Source: Clostridiales bacterium UBA1752 | GTDB lineage: Bacteria; Bacillota; Clostridia; Oscillospirales; CAG-382 | Direction of reading: 5' to 3' | Length of the DNA: 16,157 nt | Assembly: GCA_002314835.1 (NCBI GenBank) | Contig: DCHM01000035.1 | Span: 1-16,157, forward strand | Part shown: positions 1 to 6,653 of the stretch, one piece after another | Layout of the letters: every line of letters begins with the position of its first letter | Numbering within the stretch: position 1 is the first letter of the stretch | The notes under the pieces: generated by a model | Told to the model about the DNA's origin: nothing | What the model saw: only the letters and a program-made list of their open reading frames with translations | Databases searched by the model: none | Program-made: the position numbers and the translations under genes

Positions 1-176
1 TCGGGGTCGTATATTTCGGCGAGCTTTTGCAGTCTCTCGTCGGGGACGCAAACCATGCCGGTATTGGGTTCGATAGTGCAAAACGGGTAGTTTGCGCTCT
101 CTGCGCCTGCCTTTGTGAGGGCGTTAAAAAGCGTGCTTTTGCCTACGTTGGGCAGACCTACTATACCTAATCTCAT
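1..176 (-). CDS. ychF: Redox-regulated/ribosome-binding GTPase YchF (OLA1 family), N-terminal fragment
   Basis: The gene runs off the left edge, leaving 58 codons of the amino end. The protein opens with MRLGIVGLPNVGKSTLFNAL, whose GLPNVGKST at residues 7-15 is the G1/P-loop nucleotide-binding motif. It is followed by NYPFCTIEPN at 29-38, the switch region typical of YchF/OLA1 and the related Obg group. YchF proteins are cytoplasmic, bind the ribosome and hydrolyse ATP in preference to GTP; the specificity-determining NxxE motif lies outside the window, so that point is family knowledge. The ATG is preceded by AGGTGA at a suitable distance and by a good sigma-A promoter at 211-239, so this looks like an independent unit divergent from the response regulator. 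Family assignment is secure; only the N-terminal third of the G domain is visible. Confidence 0.93.
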   Translation of the reverse strand, partial: MRLGIVGLPNVGKSTLFNALTKAGAESANYPFCTIEPNTGMVCVPDERLQKLAEIYDP

Positions 177-210
177 ACAAATCACCTATTTTTATTATTT
201 TGCAAAATCA

Positions 211-239
211 AGTATATACCCTGCGGACAAAATATGCAA
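211..239 (-). promoter_or_regulatory. Probable sigma-A promoter of ychF
   Basis: Reading the minus strand, TTGCAT (239-234) is followed after exactly 17 bases by TATACT (216-211). The expected start of transcription is near 204, giving a leader of about 28 bases before the ychF ATG with AGGTGA inside it. The -10 box matches five of six consensus bases; the -35 box matches only its TTG half. The prediction is from sequence only. Confidence 0.6.
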
Positions 240-279
240 TAGCAATTTTGATACACATTTGTTTTTTAGCTTAATTTAT

Positions 280-300
280 GCGCAAAATCGCGTTTTGCGC
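280..300. promoter_or_regulatory. Perfect inverted repeat abutting the response-regulator promoter
   Basis: Arms GCGCAAAA (280-287) and TTTTGCGC (293-300) are exact reverse complements separated by 5 bases. The right arm ends at the base before the -35 hexamer of the promoter at 301-329, and the element lies between the divergent ychF and response-regulator promoters. There is no T-tract on either side, so it does not look like a terminator. Its position suits a dimeric regulator, but the protein that would bind it is unknown. Confidence 0.5.
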
Positions 301-329
301 TTGACATAAAGAATAAAATATGATATAAT
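301..329 (+). promoter_or_regulatory. Consensus sigma-A promoter of the response regulator
   Basis: TTGACA at 301-306 and TATAAT at 324-329 are both exact consensus hexamers separated by exactly 17 bases. Transcription should begin near 336, leaving a leader of about 47 bases before the ATG at 383, with GAGG at 371-374 as the ribosome binding site. A promoter this close to consensus needs no activator, so any control would more likely be repression, for example through the palindrome at 280-300. Confidence 0.88.
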
Positions 330-382
330 TATTAACAATCGGAAAATATTTAGTTTTTTATATTTCAAAAGAGGTTAAAGCT

Positions 383-1069
383 ATGACTAAAATACTCATT
401 ATCGACGACGATAATCAGATATGTGATTCACTCAGCAAATCGCTCATTCACGAGGGCTACGAAGTAAAATGCGCTTTTGACGGCAGTGACGGTGTGACGG
501 CTTTTCGTATGTACGAGCCCGACCTCGTGTTGCTCGACATCATGCTGCCTAAAAAAGACGGCTGGCAGGTATGCCGCGAGATACGCGAACATTCGGCCAA
601 GCCTATCATTATGATTTCAGCCAAGGGCGAAACTATCGACAAGATACTCGGCCTCGAGCTCGGTGCCGACGACTACCTCGTAAAACCTTTTGATACCAAA
701 GAGCTTTTTGCGAGAGTAAAAGCCGTTTTGAGGCGCTATTCGCAGCACGGCAGTGACGACGGCGAAATCATCAAATTTGACAAGCTCGAGATTTCTCTGC
801 AAAAATACGAGCTCAAAATTGATTCCACCCCCATTGACCTCCCTCCCAAGGAGCTGCAACTTTTGTATTTCCTCGCCAGCAACTACAATCACGTATTTAC
901 GAGAGACAAGCTGCTCGACAAGGTTTGGGGCTTTGATTATCCAGGCGATTCGCGCACGGTTGACGTACATATCAAGCGTCTGCGCGAGAGGCTCGAGGGC
1001 GTCAGCGAAAAGTGGGCGCTCAAGACCGTCTGGGGTGTCGGCTACAAGTTTGAGGTTTACGAAAACTAA
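383..1069 (+). CDS. Response regulator transcription factor, OmpR/PhoB family
   Basis: This 228-residue protein has the standard two-domain layout. The receiver domain covers residues 3-116: acidic pocket DDD at 8-10, predicted phospho-acceptor Asp52 in LLDIMLP, switch Ser79 in IIMISA, and Lys101 in VKPF. A winged-helix DNA-binding domain follows at about 128-226, with the recognition-helix region RTVDVHIKRLRERL and the closing WGVGYKF wing. All key receiver residues are intact, so it should be phosphorylated by a histidine kinase and act as a cytoplasmic transcription factor. It resembles PhoB/WalR-type regulators, but I cannot name an orthologue. No histidine kinase gene adjoins it: the next gene is a GHL10-type protein 52 bases downstream, so it is an orphan here. 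The ATG at 383 has GAGG 8 bases upstream and follows a consensus promoter. Confidence 0.93.
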   Translation: MTKILIIDDDNQICDSLSKSLIHEGYEVKCAFDGSDGVTAFRMYEPDLVLLDIMLPKKDGWQVCREIREHSAKPIIMISAKGETIDKILGLELGADDYLVKPFDTKELFARVKAVLRRYSQHGSDDGEIIKFDKLEISLQKYELKIDSTPIDLPPKELQLLYFLASNYNHVFTRDKLLDKVWGFDYPGDSRTVDVHIKRLRERLEGVSEKWALKTVWGVGYKFEVYEN

Positions 1070-1074
1070 GTATG

Positions 1075-1101
1075 ATTGCGCCGACTCGTCGGCGCAATTT
1101 T
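1075..1101 (+). terminator. Hairpin after the response regulator, weak terminator or attenuator
   Basis: Arms 1075-1083 (ATTGCGCCG) and 1090-1098 are perfect complements around a six-base loop. The hairpin begins six bases after the response-regulator stop codon. Only four Ts follow (1098-1101), so termination is probably partial, and no promoter is visible before the next gene. The hairpin may set the relative level of the downstream gene rather than end the transcript. Confidence 0.5.
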
Positions 1102-1121
1102 AGAGGTAAAAAGGTACAGAT

Positions 1122-3533
1122 ATGAAAGACAGCAAAAAACTCATCATACGCATAATCTGCTCGGTCTTGGCGGTACTGCTGCTCGTGTGGCTGATACTGC
1201 CGATAATAGAAGCAGGAGCCATCGCCACAAACGTAGAGCTTAAGGTTGACGGTACAGACTGTATTCGCGACGACGGTGACCTCATCGTTTATACCAATCT
1301 TTTCGGCAAGACGACAAACACAAACCAATGGGGCTATGAAGCCACTATCGTTGACGGTGTGTGCGTCAAAGTAGCCTACGGAGGCAATTCCGAAATACCG
1401 AGCAACGGTTTTGTCATTTCGGGGCACAACAGCAGCAAAGACGGTGCGCGTCAAAACAGTGATGCCATTGCGGATTATATTTCGGTCGGCAAATACGTTG
1501 CTTTTAACAAGCATCTGATGCTGATTGTCATTTCCGACACCCCTATCGAAGTCGATTCGGAATATTCTCTGCAGACCACGATAAGCGGCACAAACCGCGC
1601 CCGCGGAGCAAACGAGCTGATAATATATAACAATGGTAAAACCACAAATACCAACGAGTGGGGCTATGAAATCACCGTCGAAAACGGACTGGTAGTCTCG
1701 ATGGGCGGCAACGACAGTACAGTACCGAGCGGCAAAAACAGCTTTGTCGTTTCGGCTCACGGCACCGCCGCCGATTGGATAAAGCTCAACGTCGTAGAGG
1801 GCATGAAAGCCGAGATAGTCAGTGACCAACTGGTATTTACTTACGGATATTCCACTATGGTTTACGACCTCGGCAAGAGCAAGGTTAAATTGCAGGAGAC
1901 TTATCAGCAGGCTATAGACTGTTATATGCTCATAGACCGCAACAAGGCACAAAAAGCGACGGAAGATGCCATCTCCGCCATAGATTTAATCCTTAAAGAC
2001 TATGAAGAAAGCGGCGACAAAAACGCTTTAAGCGACCAGTACGAAAACGTCCAGGAGGCAATAACCTACGCCCTCGGATGCTGTCAGGAGTCGTCTCAGG
2101 TAGAATACCGCGGAGTATGGCTGAGACCTACGCAAAAGACAAAAGAGGACGTCGAGGATTACGTCGAAAGACTGTATCAATCGGGCATCAACCTCATTTG
2201 TATAGAGACATTATACGACGGATATATGATAATGCCGATGCCTTCGGACAGCCTGTTTGAGCAGAATCCGAACTGGAAGGGCTTTGATATGCTGCAGGCG
2301 TTTATTGACGCATGCCACGAGCGCAATATGGATTTGCATATCTGGTTGCCGACATATTACGTCGGTCACGAGCCGTGCAGTGCTTCGGTTGCCGCCAAAA
2401 AGCCCGAATGGGTCCTCAAGGACAACAACGGTCAGACGTTGTCCGACACAGACGGCGAAGGTGCGTTTTTGATGCTCGACCCAGCAAATAAAGAAGTAAA
2501 AGATTATTTGCTCAGCCAATACAGATACATCCTCGATACCTACGAGATAGACGGCTTTGAGCTCGATTATATCAGATACTACGGCAGGAGCACGGTTGAC
2601 TACGGTTATACCGCCTCTGCTATCAAGGATTTTCAGGACAAATACGGCGTTACTCCCACGTTTGACCAATCTGCCTCGTGGTGGAACGACTGGTGTCAAA
2701 TGAGATGCGACTACGTTACCGATATGGTTCGCAGTGTACGCGCGCTGATAGACGAGGTTGCCCCCGACGTGCTATTGACGGCAGACGTAGTGCCTATCGT
2801 AAATACTGCAAAAGAGTACGTTTATCAAGACTATGCCGCTTGGCTCGAGGAAGGCTTGCTCGACGTCATTCACCCGATGTGTTACGACGAAGGCTACGAC
2901 AGCTATATATCACAGCTCAACGAGCTATGCGGCACACACACGCTATTGTGCGTCGGCCTCGGAGCATACGTAAAGACGCTGAGTGCCGAAACTCTGGAAG
3001 AGCAGACTGTCACAGTCAATAAGCTCGGCGGCAACGGTTCGGTTTATTTTGAAGCCACAACCTATTTTGCCAAAAATCTCAGCAACAAGCTCATCGGCGT
3101 TTACGCTCAAAGAGCCGTCACGCCCACATCAAGTAACGCCATCGAAAAGCAACTCGAACAGATAACGAGACGGCTCGACTACTTTGTCGAAAGCGGTCTG
3201 ATAACCGAATCAGTCAAGCAGTCGATACTCAGCTCGCTCGACGCCGAAACGGCGGTACGGGACATCGGAGACGAGTATGCAGCATCACTGCTCAAAAACG
3301 ACATTACGACTTACCAAAGGTTAAAAGCGATAGAATACATAGCTCCCGAACCCGATGAAAGCGCCGAGCAAAGCGAAGAGGTAAGCACTCAAGTCAGCGA
3401 AACGAGTACCGCAGATATCGATACAGACGACCAAGGCATCATCCCTATCCTGCCTTTTATACTCATACCCGCACTGCTTGTTTTGATTATCCTCGCGGTT
3501 GTTTACAGAATAGTACTCAAAAAGAAGCAATAG
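1122..3533 (+). CDS. Membrane-anchored GHL10 (DUF187-type) glycoside-hydrolase-like protein
   Basis: This 803-residue protein starts with a membrane segment (about 7-28) preceded by lysines, so most of the chain should lie outside the cell. Two tandem copies of a roughly 95-residue domain follow (about 38-140 and 150-243), each carrying KTTNTN(Q/E)WGYE and a VIS/VVS-x-H motif. A helical linker (255-320) leads to a TIM barrel of the glycosyl-hydrolase-like 10 family (PF02638, YngK-type) at about 328-640. Typical family motifs are EYRGVWLRP at 328-336, DGFELDYIRY at 478-487 and HPMCYDE at 584-590; the acidic residues in the second and third are the likely active site. A Ser/Thr/Glu-rich stretch (745-770) precedes a second membrane helix (about 774-797) and a KKKQ tail, so both ends appear anchored. 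The family is thought to act on cell-wall or related glycans; the substrate here is unknown. The ATG follows AGGT seven bases upstream. Confidence 0.85.
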   Translation: MKDSKKLIIRIICSVLAVLLLVWLILPIIEAGAIATNVELKVDGTDCIRDDGDLIVYTNLFGKTTNTNQWGYEATIVDGVCVKVAYGGNSEIPSNGFVISGHNSSKDGARQNSDAIADYISVGKYVAFNKHLMLIVISDTPIEVDSEYSLQTTISGTNRARGANELIIYNNGKTTNTNEWGYEITVENGLVVSMGGNDSTVPSGKNSFVVSAHGTAADWIKLNVVEGMKAEIVSDQLVFTYGYSTMVYDLGKSKVKLQETYQQAIDCYMLIDRNKAQKATEDAISAIDLILKDYEESGDKNALSDQYENVQEAITYALGCCQESSQVEYRGVWLRPTQKTKEDVEDYVERLYQSGINLICIETLYDGYMIMPMPSDSLFEQNPNWKGFDMLQAFIDACHERNMDLHIWLPTYYVGHEPCSASVAAKKPEWVLKDNNGQTLSDTDGEGAFLMLDPANKEVKDYLLSQYRYILDTYEIDGFELDYIRYYGRSTVDYGYTASAIKDFQDKYGVTPTFDQSASWWNDWCQMRCDYVTDMVRSVRALIDEVAPDVLLTADVVPIVNTAKEYVYQDYAAWLEEGLLDVIHPMCYDEGYDSYISQLNELCGTHTLLCVGLGAYVKTLSAETLEEQTVTVNKLGGNGSVYFEATTYFAKNLSNKLIGVYAQRAVTPTSSNAIEKQLEQITRRLDYFVESGLITESVKQSILSSLDAETAVRDIGDEYAASLLKNDITTYQRLKAIEYIAPEPDESAEQSEEVSTQVSETSTADIDTDDQGIIPILPFILIPALLVLIILAVVYRIVLKKKQ
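1233..1850 (+). repeat. Two tandem extracytoplasmic domain copies within the GHL10 protein
   Basis: Residues 38-140 and 150-243 align as a duplication. Shared landmarks, in order, are LIVY/LIIY, the near-identical KTTNTN-x-WGYE (codons at 1308-1340 and 1638-1670), a hydrophobic strand, GGN, a Pro-Ser pair, and FVISGH/FVVSAH. The DNA has diverged at many third positions, so this is an old protein-level duplication rather than a recent DNA repeat. The second copy resembles the small domain seen ahead of GHL10 and phosphodiester-glycosidase-like barrels in clostridia; that comparison is from memory. Confidence 0.75.
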
Positions 3534-3535
3534 AC

Positions 3536-3562
3536 AAAAAGAGCCTGCAAAGGCTCTTTTTT
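3536..3562. terminator. Bidirectional intrinsic terminator between convergent genes
   Basis: Stem AAAAAGAGCC (3536-3545) pairs with GGCTCTTTTT (3552-3561) around a six-base loop. The A-tract on the left and T-tract on the right provide a U-run in both directions. It lies between the GHL10 stop codon at 3533 and the spoIVB stop codon at 3564, so it should end both transcripts. Confidence 0.88.
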
Positions 3563-3563
3563 G

Positions 3564-4544
3564 TTACATCATGTTTTGTATAAAGATGCCGTAGCCGCGT
3601 GTCGGGTCGCCTATCAAAACGTGCGTGACGGCACCTACCAGATGACCGTCCTGCATTATAGGACTGCCCGACATACCTTGAACTATACCCCCTGCCCTCT
3701 CGAGCAGTGCTTTATCGGTTACTTTGATGAGCAGATTTTTGGTTTCTTCGCCATCCGCAATCTCGCTAATCTCTATATCGTAGCTTTGCACACCGTCGGA
3801 GCCGAGGGTGGTGAGTATAGTTGCCTTGCCGACCTTGGCTTTTGCAGTCGTGACTGCCTCACCGAGATTATCGGGCATACGGACGTACTTGCCGTAAACA
3901 CCCGTCTCGGTGTTGGCATACAGTGTTCCCACTCGCATAGTGCCAAAATCGCCTTTTAGTTCACCAGGGACGTTGCGCATACCCTTGACGACACCCGTAA
4001 TCTGTACGTCAACCACGGCGCCGTCTGATAGCGGCAAGAGTACACCCGACTTGCTGTCACAGATACCGTGCCCGAGGCCTCCAAAGCTGCCGTCGGCGCA
4101 AACGTATGTGACAGTGCCGATGCCTGCCGCGGAATCGCGCACGTATATTCCCAGTTTGTTTTGACCCGTCTCGATATCCTTCGCGGGCGTTACTATAGTC
4201 CTAAAGCTGTCACCGTCTCGGTTTACGGTCAGAGTGACGGCTTTTGCGGTTATCGTGCCGAGCTTATTTATCAGCTCGTCGGACGAAACAATCTCTTTGC
4301 CGTCAAGCTCGGTTATGATATCACCTGCTTTGATGCCGGCATCATTTGCAGGCGAAACGAGACCGACCGCCGTATCAACCGAAGTGATGCCTACGACCAC
4401 GGCACCTTTGGTAAAAAACTTGATGCCGAATGCGTTGCCGCCGACATATACTCTTTGACCGCTTGCCGATGCAGGCAGGACGGACAACAGAGTAAAGCAT
4501 ATCGCTATCAGCAGCCCCAGCATCCTTTTTGATTTGATGCTCAT
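3564..4544 (-). CDS. spoIVB: SpoIVB serine peptidase (stage IV sporulation protein B, family S55)
   Basis: The 326-residue protein has an N-terminal signal/anchor (about 9-27), a PDZ domain (about 40-118, with GIKAGDIITELDG at 70-82) and an S55 peptidase domain. The likely catalytic residues are His159 in GLGHG, Asp277 in KVTD and Ser292 in QGMSGSPI; the 15-residue Asp-Ser spacing equals that of B. subtilis SpoIVB. In that species SpoIVB is made in the forespore, crosses into the space between the membranes and cleaves SpoIVFA, releasing pro-sigma-K processing. I place the start at 4544 because AAGG lies six bases upstream. The in-frame ATG at 4574 has no clear ribosome binding site and falls upstream of the transcription start predicted from the sigma-G promoter. 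The gene stands alone: spo0A, its usual downstream neighbour, is absent, and a convergent GHL10 gene is there instead. Confidence 0.94.
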   Translation of the reverse strand: MSIKSKRMLGLLIAICFTLLSVLPASASGQRVYVGGNAFGIKFFTKGAVVVGITSVDTAVGLVSPANDAGIKAGDIITELDGKEIVSSDELINKLGTITAKAVTLTVNRDGDSFRTIVTPAKDIETGQNKLGIYVRDSAAGIGTVTYVCADGSFGGLGHGICDSKSGVLLPLSDGAVVDVQITGVVKGMRNVPGELKGDFGTMRVGTLYANTETGVYGKYVRMPDNLGEAVTTAKAKVGKATILTTLGSDGVQSYDIEISEIADGEETKNLLIKVTDKALLERAGGIVQGMSGSPIMQDGHLVGAVTHVLIGDPTRGYGIFIQNMM

Positions 4545-4577
4545 ATACCACCTTAAACTGATTATTTGCATCACCGA

Positions 4578-4607
4578 TATTATGAGTACAAATCACGCAC
4601 AATATAC
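4578..4607 (-). promoter_or_regulatory. Probable sigma-G (forespore) promoter of spoIVB
   Basis: On the minus strand GTATA (4607-4603) is followed after exactly 18 bases by CATAATA (4584-4578). This fits every position of the published B. subtilis sigma-G consensus GHATR-N18-CATNHTA. Transcription should start near 4571, about 27 bases before the chosen ATG at 4544. B. subtilis spoIVB is itself a forespore gene read by sigma-F and sigma-G. The -35 element sits directly beyond the terminator of the upstream gene. Confidence 0.75.
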
Positions 4608-4642
4608 AAAAAAGCAGAGGAAACTTTTACCGTTTCCTCTGC
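4608..4642 (-). terminator. Intrinsic terminator of the ECF sigma/vWA unit
   Basis: An 11-base-pair perfect stem (4614-4624 with 4632-4642; arm GCAGAGGAAAC) has a seven-base loop. Reading the minus strand it is followed by six Ts (4613-4608). It begins six bases after the stop codon of the vWA gene, and its T-run ends directly before the sigma-G -35 box of spoIVB, insulating spoIVB from vegetative readthrough. Confidence 0.92.
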
Positions 4643-4648
4643 AATCAA

Positions 4649-6079
4649 TTATTGAGCTATCTTTGAGCCGTCAAAGTGGTATTTGACTGTCTTTATCATC
4701 AGTTCATTGAGCAAAAACGTGCCTGACTGCACGTCGTCGGGAGCCTTGTGGCTGTATCCAATACCGCTGTCGTCGGTTAGAAAAATATAAGTGCCGCCGG
4801 TATATGCCGCTGCGGTGCGCATAGTCATTTCGCAGTCGGTATCGACTCCGCTCGATGCTATCGGGCAAATGCGTATGCCAAGCTCGGATGCCGCGGTAAC
4901 GGCGCTTTTAATGTTGCTGTTGACACCCTGACGCTCTGATTCGGAATGTGCGGGCGCATCAAGTACAAAAAAGCAAACCTTTGCCGCATCCTCTCTCCAT
5001 GAGTGATTTACTACGCTTATCAGTGCTTCGTCAACCGCCTCGGGAAAGTCTCCGCCGCCGTTAGCAAACTGCTCGGAGATATACTTTTTAGCCGTTTCGA
5101 TATCGTCTGTAAACTCATAGTAACTTACGGTGTATTCGTCGCCGTGGTCGCGGTAGAAATTGACAGATACTCTGACGTCCGTGCAACCGGTCTCCCGCTT
5201 GATACGGTCAACTATATCTATCAATTCCTCGTTGATGTATCTCAGCTCGTCGCCCATAGAGCCAGTAGTGTCTATCATCAGCATGAGGTCGAGAGAGCTA
5301 TATTTATACTCCTGCTCATTAATAAGAAAGTTTACGTCGCCACCCTGATAGTCCTCGCTAAACTGATAGTCGCCTTTTTTATATACAACCTTTGCAACGG
5401 TTGCCCGAGGGTCGTAATAAACGTAAGCCACGCCGCCTGCATTGGCTACTCCGCGTGCAATAACCTTATTATCACTGTCGAGCAATGCAACCCTCGCACC
5501 TGCGTAGGTCGTAACCTTGATGCGGTTGTAACCGACGAAAGGCCTATCCTTTGCCGCTTCGCTCCAGGTGTTGCCGTAGAGCTTTGAAAAGCTGTCGTAA
5601 AGAACGTTGTCGTCGGTATAGCCGGCTGTCAACGTGCCTGCCTTGATAATATCGCCGGATGAATCAATGTCCTCGGGGAAAAGGGGTGCATCCCCCCACT
5701 CAACATCACGTTCTGTCGAGGCTTTGTATGCACATTCACTAACCTCGTCTAAATAATCGTATGAAAATTCTTCCGCCTCGTGCTTGGTTTCTCCGCCCTT
5801 GTTTTCAGGTGTTTTATAACTCGGAAATATGTCGTCGCCGTCCTCGTAAATGTCGATAACATCTATGTTGCCGGCAGGTCTCATCAGCGACAGCGGCACT
5901 GTCATTACAGCCGCTATCAAGAGCACTGCCGCTGCGATAACGACTGCTCTGCGCATATTAAAGTGTCTGACTGGCGCAGTCGGTGCCTCTGCCTCCGACA
6001 GAACCTTTGCTTTTACCTTTGCCTTTGTTTCTTGTGGCAGTTCTACGTCCTGCATGGTTTCTTTGAACTTGTTTTGCAT
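4649..6079 (-). CDS. Membrane protein with extracellular vWA domain, probable anti-sigma factor
   Basis: The 476-residue protein has a short charged N-terminus (1-42), one membrane helix (about 43-66) after RHFNMRR, an acidic linker (70-140), a beta-rich region (about 145-260, starting IIKAGTLTAG) and a C-terminal vWA domain (263-438). Positive charge before the helix puts the N-terminus inside and the vWA domain outside. The MIDAS-like metal site is DTTGS at 270-274, with GGGDFPEAVD at 341-350 and LDAPAH at 373-378. Its ATG lies one base past the stop of an ECF sigma gene (TAA-C-ATG), with GTGAGG six bases upstream; the in-frame GTG at 6091 has no ribosome binding site. Sigma-gene coupling and single-pass topology suggest an anti-sigma factor whose vWA ectodomain senses a ligand or adhesion. 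The N-terminus shows no zinc-binding HxxxCxxC motif, so the anti-sigma role is inferred. Confidence 0.8.
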   Translation of the reverse strand: MQNKFKETMQDVELPQETKAKVKAKVLSEAEAPTAPVRHFNMRRAVVIAAAVLLIAAVMTVPLSLMRPAGNIDVIDIYEDGDDIFPSYKTPENKGGETKHEAEEFSYDYLDEVSECAYKASTERDVEWGDAPLFPEDIDSSGDIIKAGTLTAGYTDDNVLYDSFSKLYGNTWSEAAKDRPFVGYNRIKVTTYAGARVALLDSDNKVIARGVANAGGVAYVYYDPRATVAKVVYKKGDYQFSEDYQGGDVNFLINEQEYKYSSLDLMLMIDTTGSMGDELRYINEELIDIVDRIKRETGCTDVRVSVNFYRDHGDEYTVSYYEFTDDIETAKKYISEQFANGGGDFPEAVDEALISVVNHSWREDAAKVCFFVLDAPAHSESERQGVNSNIKSAVTAASELGIRICPIASSGVDTDCEMTMRTAAAYTGGTYIFLTDDSGIGYSHKAPDDVQSGTFLLNELMIKTVKYHFDGSKIAQ

Positions 6080-6080
6080 G

Positions 6081-6557
6081 TTAATCCTCACTTTCGATAA
6101 GCTCTTTCAATCTTTTGCGCCCCTCGTGAAGGTACCAAAAGACGTTGCTTTTGCTCGTTTTCATAAGATGTGCTATTTGCTCGCCCGTGTAGCCCTCGTA
6201 ATAGTGGAGATAAACCGCAGTCTTATATTTGTCGGGCAAAGACAATACTTTTTGCATGAGACCGCTGTCTGATTTTGGAGTATATCCAACCTCAGCCAGG
6301 GCATCGAGCGAGACGTTTTCGCACCTGCGATGCTTTTTGCGCAGCATATCCTTGCATACGTTGCCTGCGGTAACTATCAGCCAACCTTTTACGTGGTTTT
6401 GGTCGGCAAACGGCACGGAGGACGTCAAAAGCTTGACAAATGATGTTTGCATTGCATCCTCGGCATCGGCTTTGCTTGCACCGAAAAACATTATGCACAC
6501 ACGCCAAACGTCGGCGGCATAGCTCTCATAGATGGCTTCAAACTCGCTGTTTGTCAT
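6081..6557 (-). CDS. ECF-type RNA polymerase sigma factor (sigma-70 family)
   Basis: At 158 residues this is the usual ECF size, with only regions 2 and 4. Region 2 spans about 6-75 and includes DAEDAMQTSFVKLL at 31-44, the conserved core-binding and -10 recognition helix. Region 4 spans about 100-154: the typical LPDKYKTAVYLHYYEGYTGEQIA entry is followed by a helix-turn-helix through residues 131-150 for -35 recognition. It should direct RNA polymerase to a small regulon when released from its anti-sigma factor, which is probably the vWA membrane protein read one base downstream. AAGGAGG lies 10 bases before the ATG. I see no convincing promoter in the 53 bases between the terminator at 6611-6646 and the gene; an autoregulated ECF-type promoter is possible but cannot be confirmed. 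The regulon is unknown. Confidence 0.92.
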   Translation of the reverse strand: MTNSEFEAIYESYAADVWRVCIMFFGASKADAEDAMQTSFVKLLTSSVPFADQNHVKGWLIVTAGNVCKDMLRKKHRRCENVSLDALAEVGYTPKSDSGLMQKVLSLPDKYKTAVYLHYYEGYTGEQIAHLMKTSKSNVFWYLHEGRKRLKELIESED

Positions 6558-6610
6558 TCTTTCTCTCCCTCCTTTACTAATAAAACGATTAACTCATCAA
6601 AAAGCTTGGT

Positions 6611-6646
6611 AAAAAAATATGCCACCGAAATATTTTTTTCGGTGGC
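6611..6646 (-). terminator. Intrinsic terminator of the FkbM-GalK-WalJ-isomerase run
   Basis: A perfect 10-base-pair stem (6621-6630 with 6637-6646; arm GCCACCGAAA) has a six-base loop. On the minus strand it is followed by ATATTTTTTT (6620-6611). It starts eight bases after the isomerase stop codon and marks the end of the four-gene run. Confidence 0.92.
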
Positions 6647-6653
6647 AGTGAAA

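Noticed and set aside
383..1069. Response regulator considered as Spo0A, because spoIVB is nearby
   Set aside because: The C-terminal domain is a winged helix of the OmpR type with a WGVGYKF wing, not the Spo0A DNA-binding domain, and the gene is on the other strand with the GHL10 gene between.
1020..1952. A long minus-strand open frame (about 310 codons) opposite the GHL10 and response-regulator genes
   Set aside because: It lies fully antisense to two genes with strong motifs, has no ribosome binding site, and its protein shows no family motif. It is a by-product of the sense codon pattern.
4545..4574. Longer spoIVB reading frame starting at 4574
   Set aside because: No good ribosome binding site, and it would begin upstream of the predicted sigma-G transcription start. 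The ATG at 4544 is preferred.
6558..6610. Possible autoregulated ECF promoter upstream of the sigma gene (ACCAAG, 17 bases, CGTTTT on the minus strand)
   Set aside because: The -35 element lacks the usual AAC core and there is no second copy in the window for comparison. The match is too weak to annotate.
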